A DNA stretch of 64,000 nucleotides from JAXMDC01 sp046349035 (GTDB lineage Bacteria; Pseudomonadota; Alphaproteobacteria; Rhizobiales; Kaistiaceae): contig JAXMDC010000005.1 of assembly GCA_046349035.1 (NCBI GenBank), positions 62,001-126,000 on the forward strand. Reading direction: 5' to 3'. The stretch's first letter is position 1. The number at the start of each line of letters is the position of its first letter. The notes beneath the pieces were generated by a model that saw only the letters and a program-made list of their open reading frames with translations, was not told the origin of the DNA and ran no database searches. The position numbers and the translations under genes are program-made. Shown here piece by piece: positions 16,746 through 24,474 of the stretch.

Positions 16746-17021
16746 ATGACGAAAACCCTAGCCCTCGCCCTCGCAGGCGCAGTCTCGATCGGCGCAATGG
16801 CCTCACCCACCGCTGCCGAAGCGGCCACCATCAAACATCCGAAGACGGCAATCATAGCGGGAACGATTTTCGGCTTCGCGCTGGGCACACTCGCCGCCCA
16901 CTCGTATCCTTACTATTACTACCCCACCTACAGTCAGAACTACTATTACAACCCCTACTACTACCCTTATGCCTATCCTTACTCGTACCAGATCTATCCG
17001 CCCTACGTTTATCGTCGGTGA
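16746..17021 (+). CDS. Small exported tyrosine-rich protein
   Basis: A 91-residue product. Residues 1-26 are a signal peptide (cleavage near AEAA). A glycine-containing hydrophobic stretch at about 35-50 may span or insert into the membrane. The last about 39 residues are nearly half tyrosine, interspersed with proline, asparagine and serine, and end YVYRR. GGAG stands 8 bases before the ATG, supporting expression. I do not recognise a named family; small Tyr-rich exported proteins are seen in alphaproteobacteria without assigned roles. A strong hairpin follows the stop. Tyrosine cross-linking or envelope attachment would be speculation. Confidence 0.7.
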   Translation: MTKTLALALAGAVSIGAMASPTAAEAATIKHPKTAIIAGTIFGFALGTLAAHSYPYYYYPTYSQNYYYNPYYYPYAYPYSYQIYPPYVYRR

Positions 17022-17039
17022 TTGGCACGCCAAAACAAC

Positions 17040-17063
17040 GGAAGGCGGCCTCTGCCGCCTTCC
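17040..17063. terminator. Hairpin terminator between convergent genes
   Basis: A perfect 10-bp stem, GGAAGGCGGC and GCCGCCTTCC, with loop CTCT. It lies between the stop of the Tyr-rich gene (+) at 17021 and that of ilvC (-) at 17079, so it can serve both strands. There is no long U-tract. Confidence 0.7.
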
Positions 17064-17078
17064 GCGGGCAGGAGGAAC

Positions 17079-18098
17079 CTAGTTCCGCTCCTTGTCGACG
17101 AGAGCGTTCTTCTTGATCCACGGCATCATGCCGCGCAGCCGCGACCCGACCTCCTCGATCCGGTGGGAGTCGTTCATGCGGCGCGTCGCCTTGAACTTCG
17201 GCAGACCGGCTCGAAACTCCCGGATCCAGTCCGACGTGAACGCGCCGGTCTGGATGTCCTTGAGGACGCGGCGCATTTCCGCGCGTGTCGCGTCGGTGAT
17301 AATGCGCGGACCGCTGACATATTCGCCGTACTCGGCGGTATTTGAAATCGAGTAGTTCATGTTGGCGATGCCGCCCTCATAGATGAGGTCGACGATCAGC
17401 TTCACCTCGTGCAGGCACTCGAAATAGGCCATCTCCGGCGCATAGCCGGCCTCGACCAGCGTCTCGAACCCGCCACGGATCAGTTCCACCAGACCGCCGC
17501 ATAGCACGACCTGCTCGCCGAAGAGGTCCGTCTCGCACTCCTCCCGGAACGTCGTCTCGATGATGCCTGAGCGCCCCCCGCCGATCGCCGACGCGTAGGA
17601 GAGGCAGAGGTCGTGCGCATTGCCGGACGCGTCCTGGGCAATGGCGATCAGGCAGGGCACACCGCCGCCGCGCTGGTATTCGGAGCGCACCGTATGGCCG
17701 GGCCCCTTGGGAGCGATCATGATCACATCGACCGTCTTCTTCGGCTCGATGAGGTTGAAGTGGATGTTGAGGCCATGGGCGAAGGCCACCGCCGCGCCGT
17801 CGCGCAAGTTTGGGCCGATGTGCTCGCGGTATATGTCGCCCTGGAGTTCGTCCGGGGTCAGGATCATCACCACATCGGCCCACTTGGCAGCGTCGGCCAC
17901 TGACTTGACGCCCAACTTCGCCATCTCGGCTTTCTTGGCCGAAGCCGAGCCCGGCCGAAGAGCGATCGCGACATCCTTGACCCCGGAGTCGCGAAGGTTC
18001 TGCGCATGCGCATGGCCCTGGCTGCCATAGCCGACAATGGCGACTTTTTTGGACTTGATGAGATTGAGATCGGCATCCCGATCATAGAAAACGCGCAT
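17079..18098 (-). CDS. ilvC: Ketol-acid reductoisomerase (class I)
   Basis: A 339-residue enzyme, the usual class I length, that isomerises and reduces acetolactate or acetohydroxybutyrate with NADPH in valine and isoleucine synthesis. It starts MRVFYDRDADLNLIKSKKVA. The Rossmann motif is GYGSQGHAHAQNLRDSG near residues 24-40. The all-helical C-terminal domain has the metal-binding FGEQVVLCGG and EMAYFECLHE stretches. AAGGAA precedes the ATG at 18098; the much longer upstream open frame is rejected. It is separated from the ilvB operon by pcp and DUF2461. A perfect palindrome lies 50 bp before the start. Confidence 0.97.
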   Translation of the reverse strand: MRVFYDRDADLNLIKSKKVAIVGYGSQGHAHAQNLRDSGVKDVAIALRPGSASAKKAEMAKLGVKSVADAAKWADVVMILTPDELQGDIYREHIGPNLRDGAAVAFAHGLNIHFNLIEPKKTVDVIMIAPKGPGHTVRSEYQRGGGVPCLIAIAQDASGNAHDLCLSYASAIGGGRSGIIETTFREECETDLFGEQVVLCGGLVELIRGGFETLVEAGYAPEMAYFECLHEVKLIVDLIYEGGIANMNYSISNTAEYGEYVSGPRIITDATRAEMRRVLKDIQTGAFTSDWIREFRAGLPKFKATRRMNDSHRIEEVGSRLRGMMPWIKKNALVDKERN

Positions 18099-18147
18099 CG
18101 GTAGTTCCTTCCCCCTGCCCCGTTCTTTCGGCGGGCCGATCGATAGA

Positions 18148-18165
18148 GGTCCGCGGCCGCGGACC
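18148..18165. promoter_or_regulatory. Perfect 18-bp palindrome between pcp and ilvC
   Basis: GGTCCGCGGCCGCGGACC reads identically on both strands. It lies about 40 bp past the pcp stop and 50 bp before the ilvC start on the same strand. It could be a pcp terminator stem or an ilvC operator; no U-tract follows. Confidence 0.45.
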
Positions 18166-18205
18166 GGAAGGGGGCGTTCTAGCCAGCGCGCCCCGTCGAG
18201 GCAAT

Positions 18206-18832
18206 CTAAACCGCCAGAGCCATTCCTGCCGCCTCGGCCGCAATGATAAGTTGTAAGGCCGAGACGACCTGTTCGGTCCCCATGGACGGCGCCCCCGACT
18301 GCTCTTCCACCTGCCCAGGGGTCACCGGGACGTGAATGAGGCCAACCCTGATTCGAGGGTTGCGCGCGTCCGACAAGCGAGTCGCCTCGTAGAACACGTG
18401 GTTGCACACATAGGCTCCAGCCGTCAGCGAGACCCTCGCGGGGATCCCGGCCTGGCGCAGTCGCTCGACCAGCCCTCGGGCATCCAGACCGGTCATGTAT
18501 GCCGCCGGCCCGCCGGCGGCGATCTCGCGGTCGCGGCGAACCTCTCCGTCGTTGTCGGCGAGCGCCGCATCGTCGAGATTGAGTGCTACTCGCTCGACGC
18601 AGACATCAGGCCGCCCTGCTGCCTGCCCGACCAGAACGAGAATGTCGGGAGCCAAGCGATCGAGCGCCTCTTCCAGCACCTCGACAGATCGCTTGTACAC
18701 ACACGGAAGGCAGACGCGCTCCAATCTCAGGCCGGCGATGGGTGGCGCCTTGGCGCGCTTCACGGCCTCCCACGACGCGTTGACGACCTCGCCACCGAAC
18801 GGCTCGAAAGCGGCAAGCAGGATCGCCGTCAT
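18206..18832 (-). CDS. pcp: Pyrrolidone-carboxylate peptidase (pyroglutamyl peptidase I, family C15)
   Basis: A 208-residue cytoplasmic cysteine peptidase that removes N-terminal pyroglutamate from peptides. The opening ILLAAFEPFGGEVVNASWEAV is characteristic. The catalytic triad is visible as Glu80 (GQAAGRPDVCVERVALN), Cys143 (AGAYVCNHVFYEA) and His167 (VGLIHVP), matching the family's usual spacing. The gene follows DUF2461 with a 6-bp gap, suggesting cotranscription. Peptide salvage fits with the peptide importer elsewhere in the window, though no direct link is shown. Confidence 0.93.
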   Translation of the reverse strand: MTAILLAAFEPFGGEVVNASWEAVKRAKAPPIAGLRLERVCLPCVYKRSVEVLEEALDRLAPDILVLVGQAAGRPDVCVERVALNLDDAALADNDGEVRRDREIAAGGPAAYMTGLDARGLVERLRQAGIPARVSLTAGAYVCNHVFYEATRLSDARNPRIRVGLIHVPVTPGQVEEQSGAPSMGTEQVVSALQLIIAAEAAGMALAV

Positions 18833-18838
18833 GCCGGC

Positions 18839-19510
18839 CTAATCCGCCGCCGCCCAGCAGAACTCAAGAAGCGGCATCGCCCGCTCGCTGAACCCAAACA
18901 CTCGCTCGACGAGCTTCGGCTTGGCGATCTCGGCCTCGGTGAGCGGCTCCTCGACGATGAATGATTTCAGGCGAATGGCCTCCCCGAGCGGGCTGTCCTT
19001 GAACTCCTCAAAGCAGCGCGGCAGCCGCGTCAGTTGGCTCTCCATACCGAGCGCCAGCTTCCCTTTCTTCAGCGTCGCCAGCATGCTCTCGAACCCCTTC
19101 GGCTTGTCCTTGATCGCCGTCCTCAGGCGCGCCAACAGGGAGGGCTCGGGCATGTGACACCCGGCGGCAAGGAAGCAGCCATCGGCGGCAATATGGATGT
19201 AAAGGAGCCCGGGCTCCATCTTGCCGCCGCGCCGTGTCATCACCGCGCCGGCATGGGTCTTGTAGGGGCTTTTGTCCTTTGAGAAGCGCACGTCGCGATG
19301 GATGCGAAAGATCGATTTCGCGTCGCCTCTGAGCGGCACCTTCGCCGCTGCAAATCGGTCTGTCAGGTCTTCCAGGAGTGCGGCCATCGGCTCGACAACC
19401 TCGTTGTCATAAATCGAACGATTCTCCTGGAACCACTCCCGCGATTGATGGAAAGCCAGTGCCTTGAAGAACGGGAGCGCCTGCGTACCGAAGCCCTTGA
19501 ACCGCCCCAT
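18839..19510 (-). CDS. DUF2461 family protein
   Basis: A 223-residue protein matching DUF2461 (TIGR02453). The opening FKGFGTQALPFFKALAFHQSREWFQENRSIYD and the conserved IFRIHRDVRFSKDKSPYKTHAGA are typical, as is GLLYIHIAADGCFLAAG. The family is widespread and has no established biochemical function. It lies 14 bp after ilvN and 6 bp before pcp, all on the minus strand, so it probably belongs to the end of the ilvB transcript. No signal peptide or membrane segment is seen. Confidence 0.9.
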   Translation of the reverse strand: MGRFKGFGTQALPFFKALAFHQSREWFQENRSIYDNEVVEPMAALLEDLTDRFAAAKVPLRGDAKSIFRIHRDVRFSKDKSPYKTHAGAVMTRRGGKMEPGLLYIHIAADGCFLAAGCHMPEPSLLARLRTAIKDKPKGFESMLATLKKGKLALGMESQLTRLPRCFEEFKDSPLGEAIRLKSFIVEEPLTEAEIAKPKLVERVFGFSERAMPLLEFCWAAAD

Positions 19511-19524
19511 GCGCCTCTCCCGCG

Positions 19525-20079
19525 CTATGCCGCCCCGGGCCCACGCGACAACGCGGCAATACCGGTGCGGCAGACCTCGACCAAGCCGAGCGGAGCCATG
19601 ACGGCGACGAACTGCTCGATCTTCGAGGTCTTGCCGATGACCTCGAAGATGAAATGGTCGGTGGTCGCGTCCACCACTTCGGCATGAAATGCGTCGGCCA
19701 GGCGGAGCGCCTCGACACGGTTTTCACCCTTCCCCGCAACCTTCACCAGAGCCAGTTCCCGCTCGAGCGAACCTCCCTCCGCGGTTAGATCCCGAACGGA
19801 GTGGACCGGGACCATGCGCGACAGTTGCGCCTTGATCTGCTCGATCACCGACGGCAGCCCGGTAGTGACGATGGTAATGCGCGAGAGGTGCTTGGCGTGC
19901 TCCGTCTCCGACACGGTGAGACTGTCGATGTTGTAGCCGCGGCCGGAGAAGAGGCCGATCACCCGGGCAAGAACACCGGGCTCGTTGTCGACCACGATCG
20001 ACAGCGTGTGCGTTTCGCGCTTGGCGGTCTGCTTTGCGAAGAAATAGGGCGACGCAGGTTGTGCGGGCTGGGTGTTCAT
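19525..20079 (-). CDS. ilvN: Acetolactate synthase small (regulatory) subunit
   Basis: A 184-residue regulatory subunit, the length of the IlvH class. After a short leader the ACT domain begins THTLSIVVDNEPGVLARVIGLFSGRGYNIDSL, which is diagnostic and binds valine for feedback inhibition. The C-terminal half is the ALS_ss_C domain that contacts the catalytic subunit. Its ATG overlaps the stop of the UPF0114 gene as ATGA, so translation is probably coupled to that membrane-protein gene rather than directly to ilvB. It is probably followed in the transcript by DUF2461 and pcp. Confidence 0.96.
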   Translation of the reverse strand: MNTQPAQPASPYFFAKQTAKRETHTLSIVVDNEPGVLARVIGLFSGRGYNIDSLTVSETEHAKHLSRITIVTTGLPSVIEQIKAQLSRMVPVHSVRDLTAEGGSLERELALVKVAGKGENRVEALRLADAFHAEVVDATTDHFIFEVIGKTSKIEQFVAVMAPLGLVEVCRTGIAALSRGPGAA

Positions 20080-20645
20080 CGCGCATGGTCCTTAGAGGAA
20101 TGGTTTGTTGGTTCACTCGAAGCTGCGTGCGCCTCGTCACCGAGCTCGAGGAGGCGGATTGCCCCGGCGATCAACACGATGGCGATCGGCAGAACCAGCA
20201 TCACCCACTCGAAATGGTTCTCCGCCTGCACGACCACGCGGGCGAAAATAACGACGAGGACCACGACGACGACCTCGGCGAGAATCGCCTTCAATTGGCC
20301 GACTCCGTCTATCTTCATCCAGGCCGGCAGCCGTTCCTTCATGTCCTCGGGCAGGCGGATCACGAAACCGACGGCAATGCCGTAGGCGAAGATGATCAGC
20401 ACGACGCCGAACAGAAAGGAATCCACGGCTTCCAGTATCGGCACAGTGATGCCTGGTCCCGAGTGAGAGCCGGACGAACTTAGCGACTGAAACGCCTCAA
20501 CCAGATGAAGGCCGCCTTGCCAGATCATCAGCAGCGATCCGATAAAGGCTCCGAACGAACCCGCCAGCATCACGACGCGGAAGGCGAACAGAACCTGGAG
20601 GACGCCGGCCAAGCGCGCCTGGCTCTCGCGAGTGGGGCCGCTCAT
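20076..20645 (-). CDS. UPF0114 (YqhA) family membrane protein inside the ilv operon
   Basis: A 189-residue membrane protein with about four helices: near residues 20-42 (AFRVVMLAGSFGAFIGSLLM), 75-100 (FLFGVVLIIFAYGIAVGFVI), 122-142 (LAEVVVVVLVVIFARVVVQ) and 150-170. The conserved segment FLFGVVLIIFAYGI is typical of UPF0114/YqhA. The ATG at 20645 is 4 bp past the ilvB stop, and the stop overlaps the ilvN start, so it is fully embedded between the two synthase subunit genes. The family function is unknown. A structural role in acetolactate synthase is unlikely; the placement may reflect coregulation. Confidence 0.87.
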   Translation of the reverse strand: MSGPTRESQARLAGVLQVLFAFRVVMLAGSFGAFIGSLLMIWQGGLHLVEAFQSLSSSGSHSGPGITVPILEAVDSFLFGVVLIIFAYGIAVGFVIRLPEDMKERLPAWMKIDGVGQLKAILAEVVVVVLVVIFARVVVQAENHFEWVMLVLPIAIVLIAGAIRLLELGDEAHAASSEPTNHSSKDHAR

Positions 20646-20649
20646 CCGA

Positions 20650-22422
20650 TCACACCAGCATTTTGCCTTCTTCGCCAATCGCCGCCTGGATCTCCTCCTC
20701 CGGCACGTCCTCGCCCAGTAGCATTTCGTTATGCGCTCTGCCGGACGGAATCATGGGGAAGCAATTGGCGAGCGCCGCCACGCGACAGTCGAAGAGAACC
20801 GGTCGCTTGATCGCGATCATCTCGCGAATAGCGTCGTCGAGATCGCGCGGCTTCTCGGCGCGGATGCCGACGCAGCCGTACGCCTCTGCGAGCTTCACGA
20901 AATCGGGCAGCGATTCCATGTAGGAATGCGAAATGCGATTCCCGTGCAGGAGCTGCTGCCACTGCCGCACCATGCCCATGTACTGGTTGTTGAGGATGAA
21001 GACCTTGATCGGTAGTTCGTGCTGCGCGGCGGTCGACATCTCCTGCATCGTCATCAGCACCGAAGCGTCGCCGGCGATGTCGATGACCAGGGCATCGGGG
21101 TGCGCCGCTTGCACGCCGACCGCAGCCGGCAGGCCGTAGCCCATCGTGCCAAGACCGCCGGATGTCATCCAGCGGTTCGGCTGATCGAAATGAAAGTACT
21201 GCGCCGCCCACATCTGATGCTGGCCGACCTCGGTGGTGACGTAGACCTCCTTGTCGCGCGTCAGGGCAAACAGGCGTTCCACCGCATACTGCGGCATGAT
21301 CACGTCGCGACGCTGCCGGTAGGCCAGGCTCTTTCGGCCGCGCCAGCGGTCGATCTGCGCCCACCAATCGGCCAACGCGTGCCGGTCCACCGCCGGCTTC
21401 TCCGCCTTCCAAACGTGCAGCATGTCGGCGAGCACGTTCTTGACGTCACCGACGATGGCAACATCGACATGCACGTTCTTATTGATCGAGGACGGGTCGA
21501 TATCGATCTGGATACGCTTCGAGCCCGGCGAAAAAGCGTCGAGCCGCCCGGTTATGCGATCGTCGAACCGCGCACCGACGGCGATCATCACGTCGCAATC
21601 GTGCATGGCATTGTTCGCTTCGAAAGTCCCGTGCATGCCGAGCATGCCGAGCCAATGCTTATCGGAGGCGGGGAAGGCCCCAAGTCCCATCAGCGTCGAG
21701 GTGATCGGAAAGCCGCTCAGCTTGACGAATTCGCGTAGCAGCTTGGCGGCTTCAGGTCCGGAATTAATGACCCCTCCGCCGGTGTAGAAGATCGGTCGCT
21801 TAGCGTTCGCCAGCAACGACACTGCGGCTCGGATCGCCGCCGAATTGCCCTTCACCACAGGATGATAGGTCTTGTGCTCGATATGCGCCGGCCCCTGGTA
21901 GGTGCCGGTGGCAAACTGGACGTCCTTAGGAATGTCGACCACCACCGGTCCCGGCCGGCCGTGCGTGGCAACATAGAACGCCTCATGCAGGACACGGGAA
22001 AGATCGGCGATGTCTTTCACCAGCCAATTGTGCTTCGTGCAGGGCCGGGTGATACCGACCGTGTCGCATTCCTGGAAGGCATCCGAGCCGATGAGGTGCG
22101 TGGCTACCTGGCCGGTCAGGCAGACGACGGGCACGGAGTCCATCAGCGCATCGGTGAGCGGGGTGACCATGTTGGTTGCCCCTGGGCCCGAGGTCACCAG
22201 CGCTACGCCCGGCTTCCCGGTCGAGCGCGCGTAGCCCTCCGCCGCGTGCCCTGCCCCCTGTTCATGCCGCACCAGGATGTGGCGGATCTTTTCCTGCTGA
22301 TAGAGCTGGTCGTAGATCGGCAATACCGCGCCCCCTGGGTAGCCGAAGATGTCGGTCACGCCCTGATCGATCAGGGCCTGGAGCACCATCTCGGCGCCCG
22401 TCATCTGCCGCGTCATTGCCAT
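20650..22422 (-). CDS. ilvB: Acetolactate synthase large (catalytic) subunit
   Basis: A 590-residue ThDP enzyme that condenses pyruvate to acetolactate, or pyruvate plus 2-ketobutyrate to acetohydroxybutyrate. The N-terminal domain has FGYPGGAVLPIYDQL and the ThDP glutamate in VRHEQGAGHAAEGYARSTG. The centre binds FAD, and the C-terminal ThDP/Mg motif is GDASVLMTMQEMSTA followed by NNQYMGMVRQWQQ. I prefer the ATG at 22422, about 9 bases after GGGGGAGGG; GTG at 22428 and ATG at 22416 are alternatives. It is preceded by a leader peptide and terminator consistent with attenuation. Confidence 0.97.
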   Translation of the reverse strand: MAMTRQMTGAEMVLQALIDQGVTDIFGYPGGAVLPIYDQLYQQEKIRHILVRHEQGAGHAAEGYARSTGKPGVALVTSGPGATNMVTPLTDALMDSVPVVCLTGQVATHLIGSDAFQECDTVGITRPCTKHNWLVKDIADLSRVLHEAFYVATHGRPGPVVVDIPKDVQFATGTYQGPAHIEHKTYHPVVKGNSAAIRAAVSLLANAKRPIFYTGGGVINSGPEAAKLLREFVKLSGFPITSTLMGLGAFPASDKHWLGMLGMHGTFEANNAMHDCDVMIAVGARFDDRITGRLDAFSPGSKRIQIDIDPSSINKNVHVDVAIVGDVKNVLADMLHVWKAEKPAVDRHALADWWAQIDRWRGRKSLAYRQRRDVIMPQYAVERLFALTRDKEVYVTTEVGQHQMWAAQYFHFDQPNRWMTSGGLGTMGYGLPAAVGVQAAHPDALVIDIAGDASVLMTMQEMSTAAQHELPIKVFILNNQYMGMVRQWQQLLHGNRISHSYMESLPDFVKLAEAYGCVGIRAEKPRDLDDAIREMIAIKRPVLFDCRVAALANCFPMIPSGRAHNEMLLGEDVPEEEIQAAIGEEGKMLV

Positions 22423-22482
22423 CTCCACCTGCCCTCCCCCGGATCTCTAATTCCAGGGTTTGCCCGCTGCCCGATTGACAAC

Positions 22483-22505
22483 AAAAAAGGCCCGCGAGGG
22501 GCCTT
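22483..22505 (-). terminator. Intrinsic terminator in the ilvB leader (attenuator)
   Basis: On the minus strand AAGGCCC, loop CTCGC, GGGCCTT, then a run of U (six T in total from the stem end). It lies between the leader peptide stop (22533) and the ilvB start (22422). The 5' arm GGCCC can instead pair with GGGCC at 22526-22522, which would be an antiterminator. Together with the leader peptide this is the classical attenuator layout. Confidence 0.87.
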
Positions 22506-22532
22506 CAAAACGCGCACCGCCGGCCCGGCGAC

Positions 22533-22589
22533 CTAACCGGCCGCCGCGACGATGCGCACCCCTACTACCGAAAGTTCGAACGAAGCCAT
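22533..22589 (-). CDS. ilv leader peptide, rich in branched-chain codons
   Basis: An 18-codon open frame, MASFELSVVGVRIVAAAG, then TAG. Six of the eleven residues from Leu6 to Val14 and beyond are Leu, Val or Ile (L6, V8, V9, V11, I13, V14). GGGAAGG stands a few bases before the ATG at 22589. The intrinsic terminator follows about 28 bases after the stop. Ribosome stalling at scarce Val, Ile or Leu tRNAs would favour the alternative GGGCC/GGCCC pairing and read-through into ilvB. Too short for ordinary gene calling; the role is inferred from layout and codon content. Confidence 0.82.
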   Translation of the reverse strand: MASFELSVVGVRIVAAAG

Positions 22590-22611
22590 AGCCTTCCCTA
22601 CGATCTTAGCC

Positions 22612-22637
22612 GCGGCGGGTCAAGAATGACCCGCCGC
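22612..22637 (-). terminator. GC-rich hairpin after rpsA
   Basis: A perfect 11-bp stem, GCGGCGGGTCA and TGACCCGCCGC, with a 4-base loop. It begins 11 bp past the rpsA stop at 22649 and lies before the ilv leader peptide. There is no U-tract, so read-through from rpsA into the ilv leader remains possible. Confidence 0.6.
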
Positions 22638-22648
22638 CGGCAAGATAC

Positions 22649-24367
22649 CTAGTCCTCTTCCTTATCCGGCGTCTGCCGCGCCTTCAAAGCGGCGCCGAGA
22701 ATGTCGCCAAGCGAAGCACCGGAGTCGGTCGAGCCGTATTGGGCAACTGCTTCCTTCTCTTCGGCGATTTCCAGCGCCTTGATTGAAACCGAGATCTTGC
22801 GCGTCTTCTTGTCGAACGCCGTCACCCGGGCGTCGACCTTCTCACCCGGCGCAAACCGGTCCGGCCGCTGCTCCGAACGCTCGCGCGAAAGATCGGCACG
22901 GCGAATGAAGGCGGTAAGATCGGTGTCGGCGATCTTCACGTCGATTCCGGCATCCTTGACCTCGATGACCTCGCAGGTAACCACGGCGCCCTTCTTGATT
23001 GCGCCGGAGGTAGCCGCTTCGGCGAACGGATCGCCGCCGACCTGCTTGATGCCGAGCGAAATCCGCTCCTTTTCGACATCGACGTCGAGCACCACTGCCT
23101 TGACCTTGTCGCCGCGATCGTAATCCTCGATTGCCTGTTCGCCCGGCCGGTTCCAGTCGAGGTCGGTCAGGTGGACCATACCGTCGACGTCGCCCTCAAG
23201 GCCGATGAACAGTCCGAACTCGGTCTTGTTCTTGACCTCGCCTTCGATCACCGAGTTGACCGGGTGCTTCTCGGCAAAGACGCTCCACGGATTGTCGAGG
23301 GTCTGCTTGAGGCCGAGAGAGATGCGGCGCTTCACCGGATCGACCTCGAGCACCATCACCTCGACCTCCTGGCTGGTCGAGACGATCTTGCCAGGGTGAA
23401 CGTTCTTCTTGGTCCACGACATTTCCGAGACGTGGATCAGCCCTTCGATGCCAGCCTCCAGTTCGACGAAGGCGCCGTAGTCGGTGATATTGGTGACCCG
23501 CCCGGTAAACTTGGCGCCGACAGGGTATTTCGCGACGATGCCCTCCCACGGGTCCGCCTCGAGCTGCTTCATGCCGAGGCTGATGCGGTGGGTCTCCTGG
23601 TTGACGCGGATGATCTGCACCCGGACCGTCTGGCCGATCGACAGCACTTCGCTGGGATGATTGATGCGCCGCCAGGCGATGTCGGTGACATGCAACAGGC
23701 CGTCGATGCCTCCGAGGTCGACGAACGCACCGTAGTCGGTGATGTTCTTGACCACGCCCTCGATGATCTGGCCCTCTTCCAGGCTCTGCACCAGCTCGGA
23801 GCGCTGCTCGGCCCGGGTCTCCTCCAGCACCGTCCGGCGCGACACGACGATGTTGCCCCGCCGCTTGTCCATCTTCAGGATTTCGAACGGCTGCGGCGTG
23901 TTCATTAGCGGCGAGACATCGCGCACCGGGCGGATATCGACTTGGCTCCGCGGCAGGAAGGCAGAAGCCCCGTCGAGGTCGACGGTAAAGCCGCCTTTGA
24001 CCTGGCTGGAGATGTAGCCCATGACCTTCTCTTTCTTATTGAAAGAGATTTCCAGGCGGCCCCAGCTCTCCTCGCGACGCGCCTTCTCGCGCGACAGCAT
24101 CGCCTCGCCGAGGGCGTTCTCCACTCGCTCCAGATAGACCTCGACGATATCGCCGACTTTGAGCGTTGGCGCCTGCCCGTGCGCGCCGAACTCCTTGAGC
24201 TGCACCCGACCCTCGGTCTTCATGCCGACGTCGATGACTGCCACGTCCTTTTCGATGGCCGTGACGGTGCCCTTGACCACCGCGCCTTCCATCGGCTCGT
24301 CGGCGGTAAACGTCTCGTTGAGAAGGGCAGCGAAATCTTCGCGGGTCGGCTGATGGGTGGCTTTCAT
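22649..24367 (-). CDS. rpsA: 30S ribosomal protein S1
   Basis: A 572-residue RNA-binding protein with six S1 repeats. Clear repeat cores include GTVTAIEKDVAVIDVGMKTEG, GVVKNITDYGAFVDLGGIDGLLHVTD and GRVTNITDYGAFVELEAGIEGLIHVSE. Repeats 3 and 4 are the most canonical, as usual. S1 binds upstream mRNA sequences and helps the 30S subunit unfold and recruit messages. AAGGAG precedes the ATG at 24367; the longer frame to 24478 is dropped. cmk lies 107 bp upstream on the same strand, the common cmk-rpsA arrangement. A hairpin sits just before the SD. Confidence 0.97.
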   Translation of the reverse strand: MKATHQPTREDFAALLNETFTADEPMEGAVVKGTVTAIEKDVAVIDVGMKTEGRVQLKEFGAHGQAPTLKVGDIVEVYLERVENALGEAMLSREKARREESWGRLEISFNKKEKVMGYISSQVKGGFTVDLDGASAFLPRSQVDIRPVRDVSPLMNTPQPFEILKMDKRRGNIVVSRRTVLEETRAEQRSELVQSLEEGQIIEGVVKNITDYGAFVDLGGIDGLLHVTDIAWRRINHPSEVLSIGQTVRVQIIRVNQETHRISLGMKQLEADPWEGIVAKYPVGAKFTGRVTNITDYGAFVELEAGIEGLIHVSEMSWTKKNVHPGKIVSTSQEVEVMVLEVDPVKRRISLGLKQTLDNPWSVFAEKHPVNSVIEGEVKNKTEFGLFIGLEGDVDGMVHLTDLDWNRPGEQAIEDYDRGDKVKAVVLDVDVEKERISLGIKQVGGDPFAEAATSGAIKKGAVVTCEVIEVKDAGIDVKIADTDLTAFIRRADLSRERSEQRPDRFAPGEKVDARVTAFDKKTRKISVSIKALEIAEEKEAVAQYGSTDSGASLGDILGAALKARQTPDKEED

Positions 24368-24382
24368 TGCAACTCCTTGGTC

Positions 24383-24412
24383 ACCGATTGCGTTTTGCCG
24401 AGGGCAATCGGT
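24383..24412 (-). promoter_or_regulatory. Hairpin in the rpsA 5' leader
   Basis: ACCGATTGC at 24383-24391 and GCAATCGGT at 24404-24412 form a perfect 9-bp stem with a 12-base loop, ending a few bases before the rpsA SD. S1 autoregulates through leader structures in enterobacteria; whether this hairpin does so is untested. Confidence 0.5.
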
Positions 24413-24474
24413 ACATTTTGCGCGTTTCGGGCGCCCAAGCACAAAAAGCGGGAGCCGCCAGCCAGGCGTTCCCG

